In this document: in pieces, positions 9,241 to 19,778 of the stretch | Layout: the number at the start of each line of letters is the position of its first letter | Position numbering within the stretch: position 1 is the first letter of the stretch | Source: Spirogloea muscicola | Taxonomy: Eukaryota > Streptophyta > Zygnematophyceae > Spirogloeales > Spirogloeaceae | DNA length: 31,803 bases | Direction: 5' to 3' | NCBI GenBank assembly: GCA_009602725.1 | Contig: WELB01000076.1 | Span: 161,772-193,574, forward strand | Translations under genes and position numbers: made by a program | Notes under the pieces: model-generated | Databases searched by the model: none | Told to the model about the DNA's origin: nothing | What the model saw: the letters and a program-made list of their open reading frames with translations, nothing else

Positions 9241-10605
9241 GAAGATGTGAGTAGCCTGATCATCATGCTGTATACTCGAGTCTCTGAATTGACAGCTGTG
9301 GTGTTCTGTGACTACAAGTGCTGCATGACTCGAGTTGTTCATCACAGCTTCACCGCAATTCGAGCACATTCCATCATACTGCAGCAGAGTCTAAGCATGC
9401 CCAAATGTGTCCACAGCTCTGTACGCACGTGAATGCCGGCATGCAACATTGCAACTTGCAGTCGAATCCTTCCTCAACTGGCAGACCATCAAAGCAGTGA
9501 CTTGAACCTCACCATGTAAGAGTAGACCATGTCAAGGAGAAAGTTCTTGATTTGTCAGACACATATGAGTACACATCCTCTGCTCTTCAAAAGCTGCAGA
9601 AAGTTTAGCGGAGGGTGCACTTGCAATTCCGGAGTAGGATGCAACCTTGACAGAGGCCACACGGGAGGGTCTGAGCAGGGCACAGATCTGATACTTTGCT
9701 TATGGATTTAGCACATTCAAAAGACCAAGTAGTGGCCCATGTTGCCAGCCCACTGGCCCAAGTGCAAGCCTGGCCGTCACAGAAAGGCTGCAGCAGGCAG
9801 TCTGCATAGATTTCGATACTTGAGTTTAGCATCATAGGCAGACCTCACGCACAAGTTAACATCGGCCTAGATCGCCACTGGCCAGGGGACCTTCACAGAT
9901 AACCCAGTCCCACCTGCAAGGGCAATGTAACAAGCATACTACCTCAAAGAGCATACATGACAAGCGTTGACTGCATTATTCGATCTTGACAAGCGATCTG
10001 CAGTTGAACGCCTCACATACTGGACCACATATGGGCTATGATTCAGATAAGACACTCAAGCCACTAAAGCATGCTACCCAACACATAGAAAGGGATCGTA
10101 AACATTGGGCAGCAACTACGTGAAGGTTAAAGAAATGCAGAGAGCACTTGAATTGAATGGAGTGAGCTCAGCTGAACGCCACCACTATATATACAAGTAG
10201 CTGCAACACAATCTAACAGCAGCTTTAAGAGACCACTTGCCCACTACAAGGCGGTGGCCAGACCATGATACACAATTGAACACTATGGTAGGCCTTGCCA
10301 ATTCTAAACTGGCATCACCATGCAACCTGCTTCTGCTACGTATGTACATGAAGACCAAATGCATACAATAAGTGCAGGCCTGGGCTGGAGTGCAGGATTC
10401 AGGGTTGCACTTGCTGCAATCCATTCTCTCTGCAAGTCCTGCCATTTATCTGAGTACTGAGCTCCAAAAGAATGTAGCACCGGGCAATGCCCCGGCAAAA
10501 TTGTCAATGTGCTGTTAAGGACTTGGCCAAGACCACGGATAGGGCTCATGCCCAATGTTGCAACATGAGCCTGATGCTGTACGGTGCTCCGTTACACCTC
10601 CTGGG
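9241..10605. other. Convergent intergenic region, no gene seen
   Basis: About 1.36 kb between the stop codons of the rhodanese (+) and RSH (-) genes. It should contain both 3' UTRs. A TATATATA tract occurs near 10187. On the minus strand TGTAA occurs about 10 nt past the RSH stop (10596-10592). Short open frames are present on both strands but none resembles a known protein or repeat. Confidence 0.4.
9515..9519 (+). terminator. Candidate TGTAA polyadenylation signal
   Basis: TGTAA lies 275 nt after the rhodanese stop codon. UGUAA is the usual chlorophyte polyadenylation signal. A pentamer of this kind arises by chance often, so support is positional only. Confidence 0.3.
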
Positions 10606-13600
10606 TTAGCAGTCCACAGTGGTAGGCAAGGCACAGTCGAGGTCGCCACTATACCATCGGACCAGGCGTTCCCTCTCAATATCCACGGCCGCAGTGTCTA
10701 TCAGGAGACCCCGGGCTCCCTCCACTGAATCATCCACATGCTTTGGCAAGCAAGACAAGAAGAAATCGGGCTCGGCAACATCCAGTTCCTCCACTGCAAT
10801 GCAGAAGTGCACGAAATCTGGCATTAATAAGTTGGCAGCTGATGCAGGACCTATGACCCAGCCTATCAAGCGTGTAGATTAGGCGCCTTGCCAATCAGGA
10901 CAATCACCAAGGCTGAGAAGGCAGAGGAACCACACCGCAACACCATTGAACAATGTAATACATCAGACTCCATCTGTACATGTACAAGTCTCTAGCATAA
11001 CACAAGTTGGGTGTTCTTGTGTACCTGTTAGCTCAACAACATCACCCATACGTAATGTCTGTTCCATGTCAACAAATTCGTGATTGACCAGAGGTCGTAC
11101 AATGCTGTTGGACAAATCCAGATGCTCCTGATGAATCATCTCGTTTAGGAGCTCCGCTGGAGTGGCTCCTAGGGGCAATTCTTTCACAGCCATCTGCGAG
11201 TTGCAGAGCAAAGGATGGAGTACAGCTATCAGTGATACAGGCCTTGAGGCGGGAATGGCAATTCTCAAAGCATCTCAAGCAGAAGCAGTGGTAACAGCTG
11301 TGGTAACAGTGGCTTGGCAGCGGCAGCTCAATGTGTCCATAACATGAAGAACAAGAGAAATGGAGGCATGGGTCCAGGCTTGAGACTGACATTGTCGCCA
11401 CTCATGACGATGACAAACAATGGCTCGGAGTTGCTGGCTGAGTTTGATTCAGGTGAAGCAAGTGAGCTGAATCGGCAGCCGGAAGAGTGTGTTGGAAAAG
11501 GGCATGGAGGTCGAAGGTCTGTGACAGCAGGCGAGAGGCGGTACTTCATGTCTAACATCTCATTGTGCCAGGTCAGGATCCAACGTGCCCACTCAACCTG
11601 CATATTTGGGCGGTCCATAAAAATCAGTTAATCAGTTAAGGTGCATTGTCAAAAGCTCTTCACTTTCATGCAAGACCCACAGCAAGATAAGGTGATCCAA
11701 TCAAAACAAGGCATGCAGAGAATGCAGCCTTTGGAATTGTTTGTCTTCAGTACCTTTCTCAGAACATAAACGGACTGCTCACTGTGGCCCTCCTTGTAGC
11801 GCCAATGTGCAGCCATTCCAAACTCTGCTTGGTGATGCATGTCCCTTGTCCTGATTTGAACCTCCAAGGGCTTGCCATCTTCTGCGAGTACGACCTCATG
11901 CAGCGACATGTACCTGTCCCAGCAAACCAGTCTCTGTCATATCAGCCCAGCACGGCTTGCTGAAGACACATAAGCAACCCCTGAAAATATCTGGTAAACA
12001 ATAGGTTGGGCTGATCAACAAACCAAACTCAACTCACCCATTAGGCTTGGGGTTCTTGATGTAATCCTTTGATCGTGATGGTATAGTTTGCCAAAGCCCT
12101 CTGACAACATCAAGTGCCGCATAGCAACTCTCTTCGTCGGGAACAATGAGGCGAACCCCTCGAACGTCGTAAATTTCCTCAATCTTGCGCTGTTTGCTGC
12201 AGTGCAGTAATGAGGAAAGTATGAGGACAACGAGCTATAATGCCAGTGAAGCTGTCACATGCAACAGGAGGATGACTTGGGGGGCTGAACTTCATCAACA
12301 CACGACTTATGGCTCGTGCCAGCAGGATGCTTCGAAGCCGCGATCACGAGTGCAGACTGCTCTTGCGTGTTGGGCTGGCAGCAGCTGGACATGCCCTTCA
12401 GCGTACCTCTTCATCTTCTTGTAGATGCTGTAGAGGTTCTTTGGGCGGCCACAAAGGTCATCAATCTGCACATCTGCTCCTTCCAGTGCCTCATGGAAGT
12501 TCCGAATAGATTGCATCACTGTAGCTTCGCTGTTTATTGCAGCAGCTACTGATGACAGCTGTTTGTGTTCCTGCAGTCAGAACAATGGACCGGACATGAG
12601 AAATCTGTTTCTACAATGTGAGGGAACATGGCAAATGCTCCTGGCAGTAGCCAAGGCGGCTGCAAAAACTGACATTTCTCTATCACCTTCGCATGTAAGT
12701 GCTCAAAGCAGATGTCCTCAATCTCTGCTTTCCAGCTCCATATGCCAAGGCGATTTGCCAGAGGTGCAAATGTCTCCAAAGACTCAGTGGCAACACGAAT
12801 CTGCTTGGCAAGTGGAAGTGCATCCAGCGTGCGCAGGTTGTGCAGTCTGTCTGCCAGCTTGATCAGAACCACTCGCACGTCCACCATGGCAAGGAACATA
12901 TTCCGCAATCGATCAGCCTCCTCTGGATCAAAGACTGTCTCACTGTCTCTGGTCAACTGGCTGAACATGCTAAGTTTGGAGATCTGCATGATGTCAAACA
13001 TGCACAGTGAGTAACTTTAGTGGTTCAGATTGGTCACGTAATCAACAACATCCTACGAAGCTCAGAATGTCTAAGCAACAAACACCCAATCTCCTGCAAC
13101 TGGGACTGCATACTTGCAAGCACTCAAGCCATGCATACATGCGTGCACATAGATGGCCCGTGCATCTCACCCCTGCCACGAGATTGGTAATCTCTGTATC
13201 AAAAATCTCCTGGAGTTGAACTTCTGTCATAGGGGAGTCATCTAAAGTGTCGTGTAGAAGGCCAGCAGCAACAACACTCTTGTCGCAGCCAGACTGTGCA
13301 AGGATCATAGCCGTCTCCACACAGTGAGATAAATAAGGGTCACCACTACGACGGACCTGTTCAAAACATTCGCCATGTCAAAACAGAGAACGCGACACAG
13401 TAAACAGGACTTCATAACAATGAGAGTCGTGGCCAGTACATGTGCCTTGCTGACATGGTGTTAGCAAGATATGCAGTAAGCAAGCACCACACCATCACAT
13501 ACTTCTGTGAGAGAGACTGCACCTGTCCTTGATGTGCACTAGCTGCAACGTTGAAAGCCTTTATCACGAGCGGGTCATTAAAGATGGCATGACGCCGCTG

Positions 13601-14356
13601 CGCATCCATCAGCCGCAACTGGTCCCTCTCTGCGGGATCCTTGGCAGGGGAGAAAGGAGGGCTCTCAACGAGAATACTCTGAGGGTCGTCCTGTTCCAGC
13701 AGCCTGAGTAGTCTATCCCTTGCGGCCGAAACATCTGTGATGTGGACCTGCGGGGGGCTGTCCCCGGACCTGGCAGGCCTGATTGCCACACCGGCTGAGT
13801 AGGTAAAGCCAGCGGGCTTCGTGTAGAGGTTCTCTTGCTGCTGCGGTAGACTTGCATGTCTGGTCATCTGCCAGATAGGAGCACCGCCGAGCAGAGGGGA
13901 CGGCTGCCTGCTGCCGCTGGCAGTGCTGCTGCTGTCCACTCCATGCAGTACTGACGCTGGGCTCCTGTCCTTGCTGGGGAAAGATGTGGCGACCGGAATG
14001 GAGACTGCCCTGCTGACCCTCCGCTCGCCACAGTCCCTTGACGTGGATACTGCCCCATCGGCAATGGGGGAGGAGCCATAGAGCGCAGAGGAGGGCGCAG
14101 ACTTGACGTGGTCTGCAGGGCCGGCGCACGGCGGGACGTTCTTAATGGCGCCGCTGCCGAAGAAGGACGAGAGGCCGCCGCGCACTGGTGTGGACGACCT
14201 GCTTCGGCTGGCCGCACGGCTGGGGCCAAGCGGGAACTCAAGCTCCGCGGGCAACGACGAGGTGTGAGAGGGCGGGGCGGGGGGGGCGACGTGCGCCCTG
14301 GCGTACGATGCGGGCGGCGAGCTAGAGTAGAGCGTCGCCGCCGCCGCCGTCGCCAT
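10606..14356 (-). CDS. RSH: RSH2/RSH3-type (p)ppGpp synthetase/hydrolase
   Basis: Nine exons: 13523-14356, 13171-13356, 12687-12983, 12407-12570, 12038-12196, 11754-11913, 11391-11597, 11025-11193, 10606-10817; 795 residues. RSH enzymes make and degrade the alarmone ppGpp, in plants inside plastids. Residues 1-60 ([15 protein letters not shown], then GGLSSFFGS) resemble the chloroplast transit region of Arabidopsis RSH2/3, which fixes the start at 14356 outside the N gap. The HD hydrolase has H289, HDTLDD (H313-D314) and [10 protein letters not shown] (D385, N389). The synthetase has [24 protein letters not shown] (D504), NGYMSLH (Y548) and LEVQIRT (E564). [13 protein letters not shown] and [10 protein letters not shown] follow, then a TGS-like domain ([13 protein letters not shown]...[10 protein letters not shown]). 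Both active sites look intact, so a bifunctional enzyme is predicted. The last exon (about 70 residues) is joined by phase only and has no homolog I recognise; an alternative stop is at 10963. Confidence 0.93.
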
Positions 14357-14419
14357 GGCCGGCGGCAGCGCAGCAGCCGCAGCGGCAGGGCCACTCTGGC
14401 CGCCGGACGGGCCGGGCCN

Positions 14420-14973
14420 NNNNNNNNNNNNNNNNNNNNNNNNNNNNNNNNNNNNNNNNNNNNNNNNNNNNNNNNNNNNNNNNNNNNNNNNNNNNNNNNN
14501 NNNNNNNNNNNNNNNNNNNNNNNNNNNNNNNNNNNNNNNNNNNNNNNNNNNNNNNNNNNNNNNNNNNNNNNNNNNNNNNNNNNNNNNNNNNNNNNNNNNN
14601 NNNNNNNNNNNNNNNNNNNNNNNNNNNNNNNNNNNNNNNNNNNNNNNNNNNNNNNNNNNNNNNNNNNNNNNNNNNNNNNNNNNNNNNNNNNNNNNNNNNN
14701 NNNNNNNNNNNNNNNNNNNNNNNNNNNNNNNNNNNNNNNNNNNNNNNNNNNNNNNNNNNNNNNNNNNNNNNNNNNNNNNNNNNNNNNNNNNNNNNNNNNN
14801 NNNNNNNNNNNNNNNNNNNNNNNNNNNNNNNNNNNNNNNNNNNNNNNNNNNNNNNNNNNNNNNNNNNNNNNNNNNNNNNNNNNNNNNNNNNNNNNNNNNN
14901 NNNNNNNNNNNNNNNNNNNNNNNNNNNNNNNNNNNNNNNNNNNNNNNNNNNNNNNNNNNNNNNNNNNNNNNNN
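14420..14973. other. Assembly gap of 554 N
   Basis: A run of N within the shared 5' region of the RSH gene (-) and the next plus-strand gene. Flanks are extremely GC-rich. The size may be an estimate. Long open frames that cross it are meaningless. Confidence 0.95.
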
Positions 14974-16201
14974 GGGCCGCGGCTATGGCGGCGCGGCCGG
15001 TGCCGCGGGCCGGGCCGGGCGGGTGCCGGCCATGGCGGACGCGTGGATTCAAACTGGGGGGCGTGATGGCGCCAGGTGGCGCCCCTGCGGGCGGCGCCGC
15101 TGACCCCCCCCACGCGTGCGCCACGCCCGCGCCGGCACGTTCCCGCGCCACGTGTCGACCTAGCTCCCACCCTCCGCCGGCGCCGGCGCCGGCGCCGCCG
15201 GCGGCGCATGCAGCGGCGCATGGTGCGGGCCGCCATGGCCGTCGTGGCCGCAATGCCACCTTCTCCCGTCATGGCCGCCATGGCCACCTTATCCTTGTGG
15301 CACCCAGCGGCTCTACCCCAGCCGGCCACCCTGCAATCGGCGCCGCAGCGGCGGCGGCGGCGGCGGCGGCGGCGGCCGGGCTCGAGCCTCCCCATCCGCG
15401 CCTGCGGACCGGCTCGCTCGCCGGGATTGCCGCTGCGGGAGAGCGGCTTGCCGGGCCGCCGCAGAGAGCCGCCCGTCGAGCCGGCCGGCTGCTACGGGGC
15501 CGGCACTCGGGGCTCCGTGCTTCTCGGGCCATCCCCGGCTGCATGTGAGTCAAGGGCGGGCCTGCGTCGTAAATTGCCGCCGTCGCGGCTGCCGCACAGT
15601 GCTACCGGTCTTCTGCCTGCTTCTGCGCCGCTGCTCTTGTGCCAGCACACCAAAACGATGTCTGACTCTCGTCTGCGGCTTGGACATTCAACACCTGCAG
15701 GCACCTGAGGTCACACTTCGTGATGCTGTCGAGACATGATCGACTCATACATTGCAACTGATTGCCATGGCAAGCACCTCCAACCTGACAGGCACATATG
15801 CGACAGGGTGAGCAGCCCCCACGATTGGCGTTCATACATACCAGTTAGCTGTCAGAAGACTTTCAGAGTCAGCATATGGCGGAGTGTATACCATTTCTTA
15901 GGCAACATACGTGGTGGATCTTGCCCATGCATGTGAGTAATGTGATTGAAGCTGCTGCACGTTCCCTGCAACAAAAAGATCGATGCAAAGGTCGCACTGA
16001 AACTTTGAGAGCTCTGCTAGAAATGGCATGGAGCTGCTGGCACTTGCAAGCCTCCCAGTTTGACAGATTTGCTGACTGTCTTGTCAGTCAGCCAGGATTT
16101 GTAATCAGGATGTAGGACGCAGGCGTCATTGCCCTCGTAGTGTATTGCACTGGATGCTGTGCCTGATGCTGCCTAACCATGTCCTTGACATGTGATGACA
16201 G
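14974..16201 (+). other. GC-rich leader with possible first exon of the orphan gene
   Basis: A CGG tract lies at 15346-15376 and a GCC/GGC stretch at 15175-15205. A plus-strand frame with ATGs at 15208, 15220 and 15235 reads MAVVAAMPPSPVMAAMATLS and then an Arg-rich run, which resembles an organelle targeting peptide. It meets a good donor (GTGAGT) at 15545. Between 15550 and 16200 further splice-like sites occur (acceptors near 15788 and 15896, donor GTGAGT at 15931), but I could not find an in-phase path to the exon at 16202. The 5' structure of the orphan gene is therefore unresolved. Confidence 0.3.
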
Positions 16202-17881
16202 GATCTCCGCACATCTGGAAAGTCTACGTTGCAAGGAAGGACGAGCGCACCGTGCAGGTTTTAGCAGTAAGCAAGCATATATCAGAGGAGTTGGCAGTGC
16301 CTCAGTGCATATATCATTGAGATTACCCAGCAAGCAGAGGAGGAAGGTTGGTACTCTTGATCCTTGTTTACATGCTTTGACTGCGTCAACGAGTATTGTT
16401 GAGGCGCCTGCCTGTAGCAGGAAAACGAAAAGGCAGCGTAATATATGCTGTTCGAGTCGTCTCCATCTGCCTCGATATAAGTGCCATTGTCAACTGGAAC
16501 AGCTTGTGTCTCTGTGCTGACAGAAGGTATATTCAAACACCTGTATTGTGTTGCAAAGGCACCTCTGAGGAACTTTGGACTGCTGTTATCACTAGGACTA
16601 GACCAAATGCCAGAAAACCATGAGAAAGTTGCTGAGCAGCCACAGACTTTGTCAACAGACAAAGGCACCGAAGAGCAGTCCACGGACTTGAGGGAGGCAG
16701 ATGCTGGAGGGCGTTCATCCATAGAGCATGAAATAGATTCATCAACAGCAATAGCTGACAATCTTACCGAAGGTGTCTCCGAGGCAGCAGATTTTGAAGG
16801 GTATGCAGGGCAAGACTTTTCAGAAGGTGTGGAGGAGTCACAGACACTGGTAGCTGACCAAGGAATTGGAGAGAAGTTTGCAGCAGCAGATGTTGGAGGG
16901 CACGCGGGGGCAGCTGATCAAAATGATATGTGGCAGGATGAGACTGGATCCACGGCTAAGGACTGTGACATGCATGCACTACCCCTGCTGGCGCAGGCAG
17001 ACTGCCTGTGGCGTCTGGCAGATATGGTGGACACAACATTGAAGGACCTGAAGGAGGCCATTATACGACTGCAGGATAACTCAGGGAGGGATGCAAGAGA
17101 TAATGTGCCCGTTCCAGCTCCTATTGGGAAAGGATTGGGTGAAGAAATGGTACAGGAAAGGAAAGTAGAGGGGAAGCATCAGGATGACACGTTGGAGCTC
17201 TTGCTAAGTCTGTATGCTGAGGACATGCGTGTGTCTCTTGAACATTTGACTTGTGCAGCAGAAGCTTTGCAAAGGTCAAATCAGCGGGTGTTGTCGAGCA
17301 GCTCTGACTTGAATCCTGGCGGCGCCACTCAAGAAGGTCAGGAGGCGCCTCACTCTGGTGCTGGCTTGATGGCCAGCCTGCGACAGAAGCTTGATAACTG
17401 GAAATCCTTGCAGCAGGAGCTGCTTGCAAGTGTTGGCTCGTTGTGGGCACTTGCAGGCCAGCGCGCCACCTTGATGCAGCAGAGTGTTGACAGCTTGGCA
17501 GAGCGAGACATGCAAGTGGCTGAGAAGGCCTCTGAAAGCTCGGACAGGCCCAGCGTGGATGAAGCCAGTGTGCAGCAAGCAGGCCTTGAAGGAGCGGAAG
17601 GCGTAGCTACAGGTGCGGATGCCCACACATTTCGCCTCGATGAAGTGTTAAGGTCCAAAATGGCCTCACAACTTGCAAGGAAACGAGAGCAGACAGGAGC
17701 AGCTGTTGGGCGATTGTGTCAGCAGGCTGCAATGTCCCTACAGGTTGCTGATGCTACAATGACCAGGACATTGGTCAATCCAGACCAGGCGATCGCTAGA
17801 TTTGAACAAAATATGATAGCAGCAGGGGAGGGGCTAGATAGGTGGCTTCAGCATATGATGGACACAATCTGCAAAAGCTGA
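16202..17881 (+). CDS. Unrecognised acidic helical protein (3' part)
   Basis: I do not recognise this protein. The terminal exon, 16524-17881, is one long open frame of about 452 codons ending in TGA. Upstream, a 16-nt microexon (16331-16346) and an exon at 16202-16266 join it in phase and give SPHIWKVYVARKDERTVQVL followed by AQAEEEEGIFKHLYCVAKAP. These two exons are proposed from splice sites and plausible protein texture only. The first half of the terminal exon is acidic and low in hydrophobics, with an imperfect internal duplication (VAEQPQTLSTDKG and VEESQTLVADQG, 16628 and 16829). The second half is helical with Leu/Ala/Gln-rich segments (LRQKLDNWKSLQQELLASVG). No signal peptide or membrane segment is seen in the part resolved. 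If the exons are wrong, the first ATG in the frame is 16607. It is head-to-head with the RSH gene. Confidence 0.6.
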
Positions 17882-18699
17882 GGTCGGACTGGCTGGCCTG
17901 ATCTTTCTATCAATTTGTACACACCCAAGACATCTGCACACTAAACAAATAGCTGTGCAAATAAGACTGCCAGGCATCAAGTGGCTTCGCGTTGCACACT
18001 CCTGTTTGTCATGGTCAAGTGTAGTGGAGAGCTAGCTTGCGCCCAGGCTTTCCATGTGACCACCAACTCGTGATGGCACTGCTGTTGGTAAGTGCACATT
18101 AGTGTGCATTGGTTACTGTGGCGGTGCTCCGGCTCCCCAATGTAGCCTGGTCACATTTGTATGTGCGGGTAGGTCACGCTTTGGCTCCGCTTTTGAGTTA
18201 TGTCGTGGTCACACTTTCCTGGCTGCAAGCTACTCCGACTTGTGGCTGCTGACTGGAATCTATTGAGCATCCGTTCATAGTAGCAACGTGCATAGATATT
18301 TGTTTGCACTGTCCGTCCCCTTCGGACCTTGTCCATTCATTCTTGCGCTGACCTTTCACAGCCATTGCCCCTTCTTGAGAAAGCTTGCTTAGCAAATGTA
18401 TAGGCTCACTAGTGGGTACCGGTGTCCCCATTCAGCCGCATTTTGCACAGTTACCTCAGCCCCTCTTAGCATAGGGCATCGCTGTTGCGTAGCCCAGCCT
18501 TTGCACTAGCAGGTTTTGCACTAGCATTCGAACAGTGTAGTGGGGTGACTCGCCTTCCTCTTAATCCATGCGCACAACTGCGCCTTCTCTCTTTCACAGC
18601 CATCACCCCGTGTGCTGCCTTCTGGATGAACATGCCAGGTACACGGACCATCCTTCATCACCTGCTGCTAAGCTGACCCGCTCAGAAACCACGAGTCAG
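17882..18699. other. Region downstream of the orphan gene, no gene seen
   Basis: Presumed 3' UTR followed by non-coding sequence. A short direct duplication, TTTGCACTAGCA, occurs twice (about 18498 and 18514). Two fragments reading CTTTCACAGCCAT plus a CCCC block (near 18352 and 18593) are reversed pieces of the short GGCCAGCCC-core element. No TGTAA signal was seen on the plus strand here. Confidence 0.4.
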
Positions 18700-19097
18700 C
18701 ACAAATGAAGAAAGCGCGGCCAGATTGACTGGTGGCTGGGAAAGGCCAGCCCAAAGCAATGAACAAGGTCTAAGGAGCCGGGAGAGAATAGAGATCGCTG
18801 ACTGATGCCCATTCCGGACGGCAATTGACAAGCTCTTGGGCTACCAGCTAAGGCTCGACCAGCTTTCTGGTGCAAAGGATGAGCCTGAGCACGCAGCAAA
18901 CAGGCTGACACAACGTTGCAAGGGTAGCGAGGGCTGTGAAAAGCCAGCCCAAGAATAATGGACGAAGGTCCAGGCTTCTCATAGCCATCGCTCCCCTTCA
19001 GAAAGACGCTTCCAGGAGAGGGCGGAGGCTGGGAGACGCCAGCCCAGAGAAGAGGATGAACAGGAGCTGCTGCTTCTTCATGTCAAGTTCGTGTAGT

Positions 19098-19130
<33 letters not shown>

Positions 19131-19410
19131 AGGCGCGCGGGGCGCATGAATTGAAAGGGAGGCCAATTCAAGCCAATACATTGTTCAGGCAGAGTCGAGT
19201 GCAGACTAAACAATGCAACATAATACGGAGACCTAATCTAAGGTACCTAAGATGACATTAGTACCCACGGGTGAGCACAAACAAATCTGACAAGCTAACT
19301 TGGGGAGCTGGAGCGCCGCCACGAAAGCCGGAGGCCTGAGAGAGAGGAGAATACAGATGACTTGCAGATGGGGCGAAGGCCAGCCCAGAATGACTGTACA
19401 GTCTTGGAAC
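18700..19410 (+). repeat. Repeat cluster: short elements plus dispersed repeat B copy 5
   Basis: 18706-18770 repeats the 4142-4205 sequence with few changes (GAAGAAAGCGCGGCCAGATT, then GACTGGTGGCTG, then GGCCAGCCCAAA). More copies of the short element follow near 18900-18965 and 18980-19060, and a last one near 19365-19395. A GA microsatellite occupies 19099-19130 with one interruption. Repeat B begins at its end (AAGGCGCGCGGGGCGCATGA) and runs to about 19350, including GACAAGCTAACTTGGGGAGC (19285-19304), which matches 6605-6624 at 19 of 20 bases. This is the most complete B copy and shows the sequence expected where the solo LTR interrupts copy 1. Confidence 0.7.
19099..19130 (+). repeat. 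GA microsatellite
   Basis: About 16 GA units with a single GAGC interruption, at the 5' boundary of repeat B copy 5. Shorter GAGAGA tracts start the other B copies (6421 and 6742), so the array may have grown from the repeat's own start. Confidence 0.85.
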
Positions 19411-19468
19411 GGGCCGGCAAGCGCTCACAAGCGCTAACAGACGGACTCCATGAGCGGTATCTCATGGT

Positions 19469-19500
19469 GGTGACCGTGGCGCTAGCCCCCCACGGTCACC
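19469..19500 (+). promoter_or_regulatory. Perfect 11-bp inverted repeat upstream of the RRM gene
   Basis: GGTGACCGTGG (19469-19479) is followed after 10 nt by its exact reverse complement CCACGGTCACC (19490-19500). It lies about 280 bp before the RRM gene start. It could be a palindromic protein-binding site or, if transcribed, a stable GC-rich hairpin in the 5' UTR. Function is inference. Confidence 0.5.
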
Positions 19501-19656
19501 CATCCTCGTGGGCGGCTTTCCGCCGTCAGCTCCCGCATCCGACGGCCGCTGGAGCCCGGCGGCCCCATGGGGGTCAATTTTGTACCGCTGCCAAGACGGC
19601 TCGTTCATACCCTCGACCCCAACCCAAACGCCTTCCGCCACGGCCACGCTCCCCCC

Positions 19657-19695
19657 CGCCGCCGCCGCCGCAGCCGCCGCCGCCGCCGCCGCCGT
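19657..19695 (+). repeat. CCG microsatellite in the 5' region of the RRM gene
   Basis: A (CCG)n array with one CAG interruption, 85 bp before the start codon. Similar CCG/GGC tracts occur at the 5' ends of most genes here (15346, 26190, 31655), so this is a regional habit of promoters and first exons. Confidence 0.85.
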
Positions 19696-19778
19696 TAGGG
19701 TCGCCGGCGTCGGCGAGCACGCAGAGTCTCTGACGCGAGAGGGCGCTGCCCGCGCCCGCCGGCGCGCGGTCCGCGGCC

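Noticed and set aside
13412-15259. 615-residue minus-strand open frame crossing the N gap
   Set aside because: Much of it is N. The RSH2/3-like N-terminus ([15 protein letters not shown]) begins at 14356, downstream of the gap, so upstream codons are not needed.
14355-15548. Plus-strand open frames through and after the N gap
   Set aside because: They are open because of N and extreme GC content, and disagree with each other in frame. Only a possible targeting-like leader from 15208 was kept, as a low-confidence note.
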